Positions 32,319 to 40,631 are shown, counted from the first letter of the stretch. The stretch is 64,000 nt of DNA from Microvirga thermotolerans (GCF_009363855.1 NZ_CP045423.1:1828001-1892000); one strand, 5' to 3'. Notes: generated by a model not told the origin, from the letters alone. A program made the numbers and translations.

Positions 32319-32474
32319 TTACGCGGTAGCGTGCTGGCGAGCGATGCTCTCGATCTGGAAGCGGGAGATGCCCAGATCGTCGAGTTCGCGGTCCGAAAGC
32401 TGCGACAGCTCGCGGACGGTCTCGCGATAACGCATGTAGGCGCGGATCTTAGAGAGGATGTAGGTCACGAACAT
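32319..32474 (-). CDS. DUF1127-domain small protein
   Basis: A 51-residue basic protein beginning MFVTYILSKIRAYMRYRETVR and continuing RELSQLSDRELDDLGISRFQI, the signature of DUF1127 (YjiS-like) proteins. Members in rhizobia and Agrobacterium affect phosphate or carbon metabolism and RNA turnover, and are often tightly regulated, but the precise role here is unknown. It has an excellent ribosome-binding site (AGGAG, 7 nt before the ATG) and its own terminator, so it is a monocistronic unit. It is too short for many automatic annotations. Confidence 0.88.
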   Translation of the reverse strand: MFVTYILSKIRAYMRYRETVRELSQLSDRELDDLGISRFQIESIARQHATA

Positions 32475-32869
32475 TGGAAGCTCCTGAAGTTAGCCGGCCC
32501 CGGACGACCGGCGGCCTTTGTTCTTGCGTGTGCAATGCAGCATATAGGGGCGTGCGGCGCCGAAGAGGAGTGGTGATAATGTAGGGCTGTTATGCTTTAG
32601 TAGCATGGCATCCTAAGGAGACGTTAACAGCCATGTCGCTCGCGCATCGAGAATCGGCCAAGCTTCCTTCTGGGGCATCTTCCGTTCTCGCCGTGTCTAT
32701 GCGTGTGTAAAGGCCAAGCTTTCTGGTAAGTCTCGCTTCGGGTCAAGAAGATGAATGAATATTCATCTGATATCACGCAGTAGTAAACATCTGTAATATT
32801 TGTCTTGGCAGGAACCCGATAGCCAAGATGGCGTTTCCTCCCCACGATTTCTTAGGAGGAGACACTGCG
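32475..32869. other. AT-richer 395-bp intergenic region
   Basis: The region between two divergent genes (DUF1127, and the exported protein at 32870) is clearly richer in A and T than the surroundings, particularly 32725-32815, and should contain both promoters. The short open frames here lack ribosome-binding sites and typical codon use. A hexamer-like TTGACC/TATAAT pair is not obvious. I see no RNA gene fold. Confidence 0.5.
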
Positions 32870-33610
32870 ATGAAGAAGATCGCTTTAGGTCTGGGCCTTG
32901 CCCTGCTCAGTACGACCGTTTACGCCCAGGCGCCCGCCGGCTCCGTCACGGTGGACACGCCGCAGGCCAAGACGGAGTCCAGCTCGACCATCCTGCGCCG
33001 GGGCGGCGACCAGCCTGCTGGAGGCGTCGAGACGCGGGTTCGCACCCGCGTGGACACCGGGGTCCGTGCCGGGGTCGAAACCCGCGAGCGCAGCGGCGTG
33101 ACCGTCCACCGTACCCGCACGGTCCGCGAGGTCGAGGAGCCGAGCGTCTCCGTCACGCGTCACCGCACGGTCTCGACCTATGACGAACCGGACACCGTGG
33201 TCCATCGCACCGTCGTCAAGAAGAAGCCCACCGCGAAGAAGGTCGTGGTGAAGACGAAGAAGAAGCCCTCCACCAAGGTCGTGGTGAAGAAGCGCCGCCA
33301 CTACGTGGTGCACGAGCCCGTCGAGGTCCGTCGCCATACGGTGCGTCGCTACGAGGTGGACGAGCCGAGCGTTTCCGTGACGCGCAGGACCGTGCGCCAT
33401 GTGCGCGAGGAAAGCCCCCGCGTCGGCGTGTCGGTGGAGCAGCACCGGACCGGCGTTCGCTCGGGGGGCGACGTGAACGTCTCGACCTCGGTCCGCGAGC
33501 GGTCTTCGCCGGAGGCGACGGGCTCGGTCTCCGTCCGCAGCCGCACGAACGGCTCCGGCAGCATCCGCCTGCAGCAGCCGGGCGCCTCGTCGGGCAGCAT
33601 GAACCAGTAA
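32870..33610 (+). CDS. Exported low-complexity Val/Arg/Thr/Lys-rich protein
   Basis: A 246-residue protein of unknown function. The N-terminus (MKKIALGLGLALLSTTVYAQ) is a clean signal peptide with a cleavage site after AQ. The mature part is extremely basic and repetitive: two copies of (E/D)EPSVSVTR(H/R) at 89-98 and 164-173, a lysine-rich block at 117-143 with repeated KVVVK, and many RTV/VRR units. The C-terminus is Ser/Gly/Asn-rich. The start ATG is preceded by AGGAGGA at 9 nt. It may be a surface or periplasmic protein binding polyanions, which is speculative. It is followed by a strong terminator. Confidence 0.8.
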   Translation: MKKIALGLGLALLSTTVYAQAPAGSVTVDTPQAKTESSSTILRRGGDQPAGGVETRVRTRVDTGVRAGVETRERSGVTVHRTRTVREVEEPSVSVTRHRTVSTYDEPDTVVHRTVVKKKPTAKKVVVKTKKKPSTKVVVKKRRHYVVHEPVEVRRHTVRRYEVDEPSVSVTRRTVRHVREESPRVGVSVEQHRTGVRSGGDVNVSTSVRERSSPEATGSVSVRSRTNGSGSIRLQQPGASSGSMNQ

Positions 33611-33630
33611 CCGTTGCGTCCATCACCTGG

Positions 33631-33655
33631 AAAGGGGCCGGTCTTCGGCCCCTTT
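33631..33655 (+). terminator. Rho-independent terminator
   Basis: A 10-bp perfect stem (AAAGGGGCCG / CGGCCCCTTT) with a 5-nt loop, 21 bp after the stop codon of the low-complexity exported protein. Confidence 0.75.
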
Positions 33656-33742
33656 CCATATCTTACTGCTACGCTCCGGCTTGCCGCAGCGATCCTGAAG
33701 GGCCACAGTGCGACAACGGAACCCGGCGGCCGGGGGGGCGCC

Positions 33743-34273
33743 ATGCGGCAGGCCATCGTTTTTCTTTTCAGCAACTTCACGCTCACGCTCTTCGTCGTGG
33801 GGCTGATCGCAGCCTTTGCCGCGCTCCTGCGCCGCCCGCGACCCTGGAGCGGGCCCGAGATCGTCGAGGCGGTCCTCTCCTGGTTCCTGTTCTTCTCCCT
33901 GGGCGTGAGCTTCTTCTACAACTTCGTCATGCACGTCTTCTTCTCGGAAGTGGCGGCCGCCTTCATCGGCTGGCAGACGAGCCCGTTCCAGAAGGAGGTG
34001 GGCTTCGCGAGCCTTGGGTTCTCGCTTGTCGGCTTCCTGGCGTTCAGGGGAGGCTCGGGCCTGCGTCTTGCCGCCATTCTGGGCCCTGCCTGCTTCCTCT
34101 GGGGAGCGGCCGTCGGCCATGCGGTGCAGATGGTCGAGGCGCACAACTACGCGCCGGGCAACGCGGGCGTGATCTTCTACACGGACATCCTGCTGCCGCT
34201 GTTCGGCTTCGCGCTGCTCTGGATGAGCACGGCGTGGGCCATGCCTGCCGCCCGCGCCGCGCATTCCTCCTGA
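33743..34273 (+). CDS. Multi-pass membrane protein, DUF6790-like
   Basis: A 176-residue protein with about four to five hydrophobic helices: residues 5-28, 42-66, 87-103, 108-125 and 145-168. Motifs include FFYNFVMHVFFSEVAAAFIGWQTSPFQKEVGFASLGF and WGAAVGHAVQMVEAHNYAPGNAG. I recall similar sequences being placed in the DUF6790 family of inner-membrane proteins with unknown role, but cannot confirm it here. It begins at ATG 33743, after a run of Gs that may serve for ribosome binding, and is convergent with the DMT exporter gene. Confidence 0.75.
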   Translation: MRQAIVFLFSNFTLTLFVVGLIAAFAALLRRPRPWSGPEIVEAVLSWFLFFSLGVSFFYNFVMHVFFSEVAAAFIGWQTSPFQKEVGFASLGFSLVGFLAFRGGSGLRLAAILGPACFLWGAAVGHAVQMVEAHNYAPGNAGVIFYTDILLPLFGFALLWMSTAWAMPAARAAHSS

Positions 34274-34297
34274 GCCGCCCTCCCGTTCGTGGACCGG

Positions 34298-35242
34298 CTA
34301 CGCCCGCTTCTTCGCCCCGACGATCCCGCTGGCGAGCAGGACGCCGCCGGTGGCGAGGCCGATACCGATCATCGCGTTGAGGCTCGGGATCTCTCCGAGC
34401 ATGGGGATCGCCAGGAGCGCCGCCAACACCGGGCCGAGGGGCGAAAGGGCCGCGGCGCGGGACGCGCCGAGGCGGTCGATGGCGTAGCCGTAGAGCACGA
34501 GGCCGACGACGCCCGAAAGGAAGCCCTGGAGGGTCGCCTGGAGCACGATGGCGCCGCCGAGGCCGCTCACGGCGGCGCGGGCGAGCGAAGGCGCGCCGAG
34601 AGGAATGAGGAGAACGAGCGACCAGAGCCCGACGAGGCCGGCGGCCTGGAGCGCGGGAAGGCCGCTGCGCTTGTAGGCATGGGTGTAGATGCCCCAGAGG
34701 CAGGCTCCGCCCAGGAGCAGGAGATGGCCGCGCCATGCCCCGCCCGCGCCTTCGATGAGATGGCCTCCCGCGACGGCGATGTCCGCAAGCAGGATCAGCG
34801 CGAAACCGGCGAGGCGGATCCCGCCGAGCGCCTCGCCGAGGACCAGGTAGCCGATGGCCGCCACGAAGAGCGGCATGGTGCCGGGGAGCAGGGGGCCGAT
34901 ATCGGCGGCGGGGGCGTATTCCATCCCCGTGCCGGCGACGAGGAAGAAGGGCGCGCCCGAGCACAGGAGGCCGAGCTTGATCCTCAGCGGAAGGTGCTTC
35001 GGCCAGATTCCGTCCCGCAATGCCACGGGCGCGAGCACGATCGCGGGGACGGCGAAGCGCAGGATGCCGACGGCGGCAGGCGGCAGATCGTGCGTTACGG
35101 CATGGCGCGTACCCACCATCCAGAAGGCCCAGATCACCACCGTGACGATGCCCGCCGCCCAGCCGAGCAGGGCCCGGCGCTCGATGGAAGGGGCGGGTGG
35201 CCTGCCGGGCAGAGGCGCGTCTGAGGCGGATGTGTCGGACAT
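34298..35242 (-). CDS. EamA/DMT-superfamily transporter
   Basis: A 314-residue inner-membrane exporter with two EamA repeats and about ten transmembrane helices. The repeats can be seen as VIWAFWMVGTRHAV (about 36-49) and LLGGACLWGIYTHAYKRSG in the second half. Such proteins export amino acids or other small metabolites. The AAGGAGG at 8 nt supports the ATG at 35242. Its divergent neighbour is an Lrp/AsnC regulator, a standard arrangement for an amino-acid exporter controlled by its substrate; the substrate is not known. Confidence 0.87.
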   Translation of the reverse strand: MSDTSASDAPLPGRPPAPSIERRALLGWAAGIVTVVIWAFWMVGTRHAVTHDLPPAAVGILRFAVPAIVLAPVALRDGIWPKHLPLRIKLGLLCSGAPFFLVAGTGMEYAPAADIGPLLPGTMPLFVAAIGYLVLGEALGGIRLAGFALILLADIAVAGGHLIEGAGGAWRGHLLLLGGACLWGIYTHAYKRSGLPALQAAGLVGLWSLVLLIPLGAPSLARAAVSGLGGAIVLQATLQGFLSGVVGLVLYGYAIDRLGASRAAALSPLGPVLAALLAIPMLGEIPSLNAMIGIGLATGGVLLASGIVGAKKRA

Positions 35243-35368
35243 GGAGGCCTCCTTGGGATGGGAGGCGGAGAATGCCAGAAGACGCCGGGGCATGTCCTTG
35301 CGAAGTTGAGCCCCGACATGCTCAAATCGTGGCAGAAAATTGCGCGAGAACCGCTTAGGAGCGCACGA

Positions 35369-35893
35369 GTGCCCTATATCAACCTGGATGCCCTCGACCT
35401 GAAGATCCTCGCCGCCCTCCAGGAGGACGGACGGTTGACCAACAACGAACTGGCGGACCGGGTGGGATTGTCTCCCTCGCCGTGCCTCCGGCGGGTCCGG
35501 CGCCTGGAGCGGGACGGCTTCATCCGCGCCTACCGCGCGGTGCTAAACCGGGATTCGGTGGGACTGGGGCTGACGGTCTTCGTCGAGATCAAGGTCGAGA
35601 AGCACTCGCGCGACAACGCCAAGGCGCTTCAGGACGCGCTCTCGAGCCTGCCAGAGGTGGTAGCCTGCCATATGGTGTCGGGCACGGCGGATTTCATGGT
35701 CGAGATCGCGGTCCCCAACCTGAAGGCCTACGAGCGCCTTCTCACTGAGACGCTGCTCACCCTGCCGATGATCGGCGACATCCGCTCCAACTTCGTGCTG
35801 ACCCGGGTCAAGTCGGAAGCGCCGCTGCCTCTCGGGCATCTGAAGCGTGGCCCGAGATCCGGCGAGGTCGTGCCCGCAGCGGATTGCGACTGA
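35369..35893 (+). CDS. Lrp/AsnC-family transcriptional regulator
   Basis: A 174-residue regulator with an N-terminal winged helix (LDALDLKILAALQEDGRLTNNELADRVGLSPSPCLRRVRRLE) and a C-terminal RAM/AsnC ligand-binding domain (DFMVEIAVPNLKAYERLL). I choose the GTG at 35369, giving VPYINLDALD, since AGGAG lies 7 nt before it; the upstream ATG at 35318 would add 17 poorly conserved residues. It is divergently transcribed from the DMT exporter, and probably senses an amino acid and regulates that gene. Confidence 0.88.
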   Translation: MPYINLDALDLKILAALQEDGRLTNNELADRVGLSPSPCLRRVRRLERDGFIRAYRAVLNRDSVGLGLTVFVEIKVEKHSRDNAKALQDALSSLPEVVACHMVSGTADFMVEIAVPNLKAYERLLTETLLTLPMIGDIRSNFVLTRVKSEAPLPLGHLKRGPRSGEVVPAADCD

Positions 35894-36081
35894 TCGGCTA
35901 TCAACCGGAGGTGCCGCCGCACCTGGGCCGCCATGGGGCAGGGGCGTCTTCATGAAGCCTGGGCATGGCTGCCCGGCAGCCTGCGCCAACGAGGACACGT
36001 CCTTATGTCTTGGACGGACGGTCGGGTGCGTGTAATAAACCCTCTCGCAACACGGCTTCTTTCGCAATTTTAGGTCTTGTC

Positions 36082-37926
36082 ATGCCGCAGTACCGTTCCC
36101 GTACCACCACCCATGGCCGCAACATGGCCGGCGCCCGCGGGCTCTGGCGCGCCACGGGCATGAAGGACGAGGATTTCGGCAAGCCCATCATTGCCGTGGT
36201 GAACTCGTTCACCCAGTTCGTGCCCGGTCACGTCCACCTCAAGGACCTCGGCCAGATGGTGGCCCGCGAGATCGAGAAGGCGGGCGGCGTCGCCAAGGAG
36301 TTCAACACCATCGCCGTGGACGACGGCATCGCCATGGGCCACGACGGCATGCTCTACAGCCTGCCCTCCCGCGAGATCATCGCCGACTCGGTGGAGTACA
36401 TGGTGAACGCCCACTGCGCGGACGCCATGGTCTGCATCTCGAACTGCGACAAGATCACCCCCGGCATGCTCATGGCCGCGCTGCGCCTCAACATCCCGAC
36501 CGTCTTCGTCTCCGGCGGGCCCATGGAGGCGGGAAAGGTCAATCTCCGCGGCAAGCTGAAGGCCATGGATCTCGTGGACGCCATGGTGATCGCCGCCGAC
36601 GACAGCTACACCGACGAGGAGGTGAAGGTCGTCGAGCGTTCCGCCTGTCCGACCTGCGGCTCCTGCTCCGGCATGTTCACGGCCAACTCCATGAACTGCC
36701 TCACCGAGGCGATGGGTCTCTCCCTGCCGGGCAACGGCACGGTTCTCGCGACCCATGCGGACCGCAAGCGCCTCTTCGTGGAGGCGGGGCATCTCATCGT
36801 CGACCTGGCCCGCCGCCATTACGAGCAGGACGACGGCTCCGTGCTGCCGCGCTCCATCGCGAGCTTCGAGGCGTTCGAGAACGCCATGACTCTCGACATC
36901 GCCATGGGCGGCTCCACCAACACGGTGCTGCACCTCCTGGCCGCCGCCCACGAGGGCGAGGTGAACTTCACCATGAAGGACATCGATCGGCTCTCCCGCA
37001 AGGTGCCGGTGCTCTGCAAGGTGGCTCCCGCCGTGCCGGACGTGCACATCGAGGACGTGCACCGCGCCGGCGGCATCATGGGCATCCTGGGCGAGCTGGA
37101 CCGCGCGGGCCTGATCCACAGGGACGTGGCGACCGTCCATAGCGAGAGCCTGGGCGCCGCCCTCGACCGGTGGGACGTGATGCGCACGAACAGCGAGAGC
37201 GTCCGCACCTTCTACCAGGCCGCCCCGGGCGGCGTTCCGACCCAGGTGGCCTTCAGCCAGGACCGCCGCTGGGAGGAGCTGGACCTCGACCGCAAGAACG
37301 GCGTCATCCGCGACGCGGCGCATGCCTTCTCCAAGGACGGCGGGCTCGCCGTGCTCTACGGCAACCTCGCCGAGGACGGCTGCATCGTGAAGACCGCGGG
37401 CGTGGACGAGAGCATCCTGACCTTCAGCGGCCCGGCCAAGGTGTTCGAGAGCCAGGACGACGCGGTGAAGGGCATCCTCGGCGGCGCCGTGAAGGCCGGC
37501 GACGTGGTGGTGATCCGCTACGAGGGCCCGCGCGGCGGCCCCGGCATGCAGGAGATGCTCTATCCCACGAGCTACCTGAAGTCGAAGGGGCTCGGGAAGG
37601 CCTGCGCCCTCATCACCGACGGCCGCTTCTCGGGCGGCACCTCCGGCCTCTCCATCGGCCACGCCTCTCCCGAGGCGGCGGAGGGCGGCCTCATCGCCCT
37701 CGTGGAAGAGGGAGACCGGATCGAGATCGACATCCCCAACCGGTCCATCCGGCTCGCCGTGCCGGACGAGGAACTCGCCCGCCGCCGCGCGGCCGAGGAG
37801 GCGAGGGGCGCCAAGGCCTGGAAGCCGCACGCCGAGCGCCAGCGCAAGGTCTCGACCGCGCTGAAGGCCTATGCCGCCATGGCCACCAGCGCCGCCCGCG
37901 GCGCGGTGCGTGTGCTGCCCGAATAA
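36082..37926 (+). CDS. ilvD: Dihydroxy-acid dehydratase
   Basis: A 614-residue Fe-S dehydratase for the third common step of valine, leucine and isoleucine synthesis, also feeding pantothenate. Cluster cysteines Cys122 ([11 protein letters not shown]) and Cys195 ([11 protein letters not shown]), together with Asp81 and Lys124 around the Mg site, are intact, and the C-terminal domain has [12 protein letters not shown] and [14 protein letters not shown]. The start [26 protein letters not shown] is conserved. The 188-bp leader region has no obvious Leu/Ile/Val-rich attenuator peptide. Confidence 0.97.
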   Translation: MPQYRSRTTTHGRNMAGARGLWRATGMKDEDFGKPIIAVVNSFTQFVPGHVHLKDLGQMVAREIEKAGGVAKEFNTIAVDDGIAMGHDGMLYSLPSREIIADSVEYMVNAHCADAMVCISNCDKITPGMLMAALRLNIPTVFVSGGPMEAGKVNLRGKLKAMDLVDAMVIAADDSYTDEEVKVVERSACPTCGSCSGMFTANSMNCLTEAMGLSLPGNGTVLATHADRKRLFVEAGHLIVDLARRHYEQDDGSVLPRSIASFEAFENAMTLDIAMGGSTNTVLHLLAAAHEGEVNFTMKDIDRLSRKVPVLCKVAPAVPDVHIEDVHRAGGIMGILGELDRAGLIHRDVATVHSESLGAALDRWDVMRTNSESVRTFYQAAPGGVPTQVAFSQDRRWEELDLDRKNGVIRDAAHAFSKDGGLAVLYGNLAEDGCIVKTAGVDESILTFSGPAKVFESQDDAVKGILGGAVKAGDVVVIRYEGPRGGPGMQEMLYPTSYLKSKGLGKACALITDGRFSGGTSGLSIGHASPEAAEGGLIALVEEGDRIEIDIPNRSIRLAVPDEELARRRAAEEARGAKAWKPHAERQRKVSTALKAYAAMATSAARGAVRVLPE

Positions 37927-38245
37927 GACCTTCCTTCAAGGTCGCTCGATCTGTCGATCCGGGCCCCGTCACGCTTCGCGCGTGACGGGGCCTTGCCGTT
38001 CGAGTCCTGCGTCAAGGCTTCGCGGGTCACGGATCTTTGAACGGCCGCGAGGTATGCGGCGGCGGGCCGGGAAAGGGCGAAAGGGTCGTGGAAACAAGGG
38101 ATTGCGGCCAGCTCTTCGAACGGCGCCTCATGGTCCCCCTGTGCCGCCTCCCGCTCCGGCTCGCCGAAACTTTGGGGAATGGCTCGCGTTGGCCCCCACC
38201 AGACGGTGGATTTTCCCACCCATCCCAACCATGGAGAGAGACGAC
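37927..38245. other. 319-bp intergenic region
   Basis: Contains the ilvD terminator at 37962-37992 and then some 250 bp of sequence that should hold the promoter of the repeat-containing exported protein. I see no further gene, RNA fold or repeat. Confidence 0.5.
37962..37992 (+). terminator. Strong stem-loop terminator after ilvD
   Basis: A perfect 13-bp inverted repeat (GGCCCCGTCACGC / GCGTGACGGGGCC) with a TTCGC loop begins 36 bp after the ilvD stop codon. The following sequence is TTGCCGTTC, only a weak U-tract, so it may work in both directions or need Rho. Confidence 0.65.
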
Positions 38246-38680
38246 ATGAGACGGACGATCCTGACGGCTGCCCTCGGCATGTTCCTCGCCGGGACGGCCG
38301 GAGCCATGGCGCAGCCTTACCTCTATCCCGCGCCGGTTCCGAACGCGAGCGGTTCGCAGGCCACCAATCCGGGCACCTATGGAGCCACGGCCGAGCCCGG
38401 CACGGTCGTGGTCGTGCCCGGTCAGGGCGTGGCCGTGGGCACCTGCCCGCCGCCGCCCAATGCGAGCGGCTCCCTGGCCACCAATCCCTGTTCCTACCAC
38501 AACATGGGAACCGCGCCCGGCATGGACGCGATGAGCACCGGTTCGATCGTCGTGCAGCCTGGCCCCATGGTCGTGCCCGGGCCCGTGCCAGGGCCCATGT
38601 ACGTCCCCGGCCCGGTGCCGAACGCCAGCGGCTCGCAGACCACCGATCCCGCCACCTACGGCGATACGCTTCCGCGTTGA
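38246..38680 (+). CDS. Exported protein with three PNASGSxxTxPxxY repeats
   Basis: A 144-residue protein not recognised as a known family. A signal peptide (MRRTILTAALGMFLAGTAGAMAQ) precedes a mature chain built of three copies of a 15-residue unit at 32-46, 71-85 and 125-139 (consensus PNASGS-x-x-T-x-P-x-x-Y), separated by Pro/Gly/Val-rich stretches such as VVPGPVPGPMYVPGPVP. Two cysteines, one in the linker (CPPP) and one in the second repeat, could pair. There is no membrane helix. It is probably a periplasmic or surface protein; function unknown. It has its own promoter region and terminator. Confidence 0.75.
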   Translation: MRRTILTAALGMFLAGTAGAMAQPYLYPAPVPNASGSQATNPGTYGATAEPGTVVVVPGQGVAVGTCPPPPNASGSLATNPCSYHNMGTAPGMDAMSTGSIVVQPGPMVVPGPVPGPMYVPGPVPNASGSQTTDPATYGDTLPR

Positions 38681-38704
38681 CCGTCCGGCTCCTGCCGGTC
38701 CCGC

Positions 38705-38742
38705 AAGGCCCTGGCCGATTTGCCCCGGCTGGGGCCTTTTTC
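38705..38742 (+). terminator. Rho-independent terminator
   Basis: Arms AAGGCCC-TGGCCG and CGGCTGGGGCCTT pair imperfectly around an ATTTGCCC loop and are followed by TTTTTC, 24 bp after the stop codon of the repeat-containing protein. Confidence 0.65.
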
Positions 38743-38863
38743 ATGTGTGCAGACGACCGCCGAGAATTGCCGCCCATGCTGGAAAGACGCTAACAAAATA
38801 TCGTGCATATATTGTCCGGTCGAAACGGTCCGGTCGAACGGTCGAAAAGGGAGGGTGTGGCAG

Positions 38864-39225
38864 GTGACTCGCCGGGCGGGACTGATCGGCGTCGGGGTCG
38901 CGGCCCTTCTCGGTGCAGCGGGCTGCGCGACATCTCCGGACCGCCCCAGGGCGAGCTCAAGGCCATCCTCAAGAAACAACTCGGACATTGCTACATCCTG
39001 CCCGTCCAGGCGCGCAGCGAGGCGCCGGTCGTCGTCGAGATCCGATTGAACGACGAGGGAGCGCTTGCCCATGCACCCAAGGTCGTCGATGGCGATCCCC
39101 GGTCGCGGATCGCCGCGGCGGCCGTAAGAGCCGTCGAGCGGTGCACGCCGTTCAGGATCCCGGCGGACCTTGCGAAAAGAGATCCTTCCTGGAGGCGGCT
39201 CAGGATAACGTTCGATAATCCCTGA
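38864..39225 (+). pseudogene. Lipoprotein with TolA/TonB-type C-terminal domain, broken by a frameshift
   Basis: Two halves of one protein lie in different frames. The first, from GTG 38864 (AGGGAGG 9 nt upstream), encodes VTRRAGLIGVGVAALLGAAGCATSPDRP, a lipoprotein signal with lipobox LGAAGC. The second, one base out of step, encodes QGELKAILKKQLGHCY and onward to RRLRITFDNP, which resembles the small TolA/TonB C-terminal domain (FRIPADL, a C-x-P-F strand). The frames meet in the CCCC run near 38940; one missing C restores SPDRPQGELKA. Either a real frameshift, a sequencing error, or programmed slippage. If intact, it would be an outer- or inner-membrane-anchored lipoprotein of about 120 residues. 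Confidence 0.7.
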
Positions 39226-39258
39226 GAGCTTTGCGGAGCCCGCACGAGGCGGGGCGCC

Positions 39259-39555
39259 CTACTGCGCGGGCCGCACGCCCTCGGCCCGGATCACCGCCCG
39301 CAGCGGCCCGTATTCCGTCTGCTTGCGCAGATCGAGCTGGACTCGCCCGCTCGCGCCGGTGCGAACGCCGTCCGACCCGCGGGCGCGGCCGGTGCCGAAC
39401 ACGGTCTCCGCGCGGACGCGCCCGCTGATGCGCACGCAGGTGTCGGAGCCCTGAAGGGCCGAGAAGCCCGGCGGGCAGGCCTGGGCGGGAGAGGAGGCGA
39501 GCGGCGCCGCCATGGCGATGCTCGCCGCGGCAAGGATGAAACGGGTTCTCGCCAT
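39259..39555 (-). CDS. Short exported protein resembling the N-terminus of Porin_2 family porins
   Basis: A 98-residue protein with a signal peptide (MARTRFILAAASIAMAAPLA, cleavage near AQA), then CPPGFSALQGSDTCVRISGRVRAE, which resembles the mature beginning of alphaproteobacterial porins (two Cys around a G-x-D-T-C-V-R-I-S-G-R-V-R). Porins of this kind are 350-500 residues, whereas this one ends at AEGVRPAQ. It could be a degenerate porin stub or a small relative. GAGGAG lies 9 nt upstream of the ATG at 39555; an ATG at 39561 would have too short a spacing. Confidence 0.65.
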   Translation of the reverse strand: MARTRFILAAASIAMAAPLASSPAQACPPGFSALQGSDTCVRISGRVRAETVFGTGRARGSDGVRTGASGRVQLDLRKQTEYGPLRAVIRAEGVRPAQ

Positions 39556-39589
39556 GCGCATGGGCTCCTCGGCAGAAACGCGGTCCATT

Positions 39590-39737
39590 CTAGAGCGGAT
39601 TGCGCTTCAACGGAATCGCACTCCGCTCCGAAGCTCTTGGTTTGCAGCATGTTCGGACGGACCCGGAGGGCCGCGCCAGCGACCCGGAGGGCCGCGCCAG
39701 CGAAAACCGGTTTCCACTTCTCCCGAAAATGCTCTAG
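39590..39737. repeat. Intergenic palindromic repeat element with internal 21-bp tandem duplication
   Basis: Terminal inverted repeats CTAGAGC (39590-39596) and GCTCTAG (39731-39737) bound a 148-bp unit. It contains GCGGATTGCGCTTCAACGG, GAAAACCGGTTTCCACTTC and other stretches that resemble short non-coding repeats scattered between genes in many Hyphomicrobiales. Near its centre a 21-bp unit (GACCCGGAGGGCCGCGCCAGC) is present twice in tandem at 39660-39701. It codes for nothing. The exact repeat family name cannot be given without a genome-wide search. Confidence 0.75.
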
Positions 39738-39757
39738 CGCAGGATGCCGAGGCTTAC

Positions 39758-40129
39758 TCATCCTTTTCGGGCCGGCTCTCGACGGTGCGCGAGAATGTTG
39801 ACGAGTCTGCCGAAGGGGTCGCGGACATAGAAGCGGCGGACGCCCCAGGGCTCGTCCGCGGGGCCGTATTCGATGGCGAAGCCAGCCTCCCTCATGCGCT
39901 CGTAGGCTTCATCCGCATCGTCCACCTCGATGGAAAGGTCGGGCACCGGTGTTCCCGACCCGCCCTCGGCGGCGATGCCGATCTGGATGTCCATCGGCTC
40001 GGCGAGGCCGTAAGTGACGATCCAGCCGTGGTCCATCAGGAGGTCGAGGCCGAGGATGTCCCGGTAGAAGCGCTCCGCGGGGGCGGAGTTCTGCCCCTGG
40101 ATATTGGCGACGATGCGCTTCACCTTCAT
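39758..40129 (-). CDS. VOC-family (glyoxalase/bleomycin-resistance-like) protein
   Basis: A 123-residue vicinal-oxygen-chelate protein with paired beta-alpha-beta-beta-beta modules: AERFYRDILGLDLLMDHG in the first and DADEAYERMREAGFAIEYGP with RRFYVRDPFGRLVNILAH in the second. The family includes lyases, dioxygenases and drug-binding proteins, so function is open. Metal ligands are not clearly complete. It begins at 40129 and is 13 bp after the GAF-domain gene on the same strand, so the two are likely in one operon. Confidence 0.85.
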   Translation of the reverse strand: MKVKRIVANIQGQNSAPAERFYRDILGLDLLMDHGWIVTYGLAEPMDIQIGIAAEGGSGTPVPDLSIEVDDADEAYERMREAGFAIEYGPADEPWGVRRFYVRDPFGRLVNILAHRREPARKG

Positions 40130-40142
40130 GGGGTTCGCTCTC

Positions 40143-40631
40143 TCATGCGTCCCGTTCGAGGAGCACGGGCAGGATCTGCCTTGCAATGAGCATCGCCGGT
40201 TCGACGTGTCGTTCGTCGTAGGCGCCCTCCCGGTCGAGAAGGTTGACGGTGCCGAGCACCGCGCCGCCGAAGACGACCGGCAGGTTCATCACGCAGCCCA
40301 GGCCGAGGCCGGTGATGGTCTGGTGGTCGGGAAAGAGCGGCGCGAAGCCCGCCGGCGTCCTGGCGAGGAACGGCTTCATCTCCTGGCGCACCTGCTGCGT
40401 GTAGGCGTTGGGAAGGATCGGCTTGCGGCCGCCGACCGGATAGACCTCGGGATTGGTGGAGTGGATGCGCTCCACCTCCCGGCCTCCCGCGAGCATGCGG
40501 GTGACCGTATAGAGGCGATGGCCGACAGCCTCCGCGAAAGCCTCCCCCGCCGCTTCGAGCACCGTGCGCGGCTGATCGGGCGCGGCCCAGGCGTCCTGGA
40601 TCTTGAGGAGCAGAGGCATGAGGTCTGTCAT
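40143..40631 (-). CDS. GAF-domain protein
   Basis: A 162-residue single-domain GAF protein. It shows the N-terminal helix ALLEAAGEAF-like segment (PRTVLEAAGEAFAEAVGHRL), a strand-rich core (LYTVTRMLAGGREVERI) and the terminal GTVNLLDREGAYDERHV typical of GAF folds. No effector or output domain is present, so it may be a small-molecule sensor or a free-standing partner. AAGGAAG at 9 nt precedes the ATG at 40631. It sits upstream of the VOC gene on the same strand and downstream of the chemoreceptor in the opposite direction of reading. Ligand unknown. Confidence 0.78.
   Translation of the reverse strand: MTDLMPLLLKIQDAWAAPDQPRTVLEAAGEAFAEAVGHRLYTVTRMLAGGREVERIHSTNPEVYPVGGRKPILPNAYTQQVRQEMKPFLARTPAGFAPLFPDHQTITGLGLGCVMNLPVVFGGAVLGTVNLLDREGAYDERHVEPAMLIARQILPVLLERDA

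Noticed and set aside
32624..32845. Possible 73-residue gene in the AT-rich intergenic region
   Set aside because: No ribosome-binding site and codon use unlike any neighbour; the region is more likely promoter DNA.
36070..37830. Long antisense frame across ilvD
   Set aside because: Composition typical of GC-rich antisense (His/Val/Ala/Glu-rich) and no start signal; ilvD is unambiguous on the other strand.
38930..38945. Programmed -1 frameshift in the lipoprotein gene
   Set aside because: There is a CCCC run but no classic X-XXY-YYZ slippery site or clear downstream pseudoknot; decay or sequencing error is simpler.
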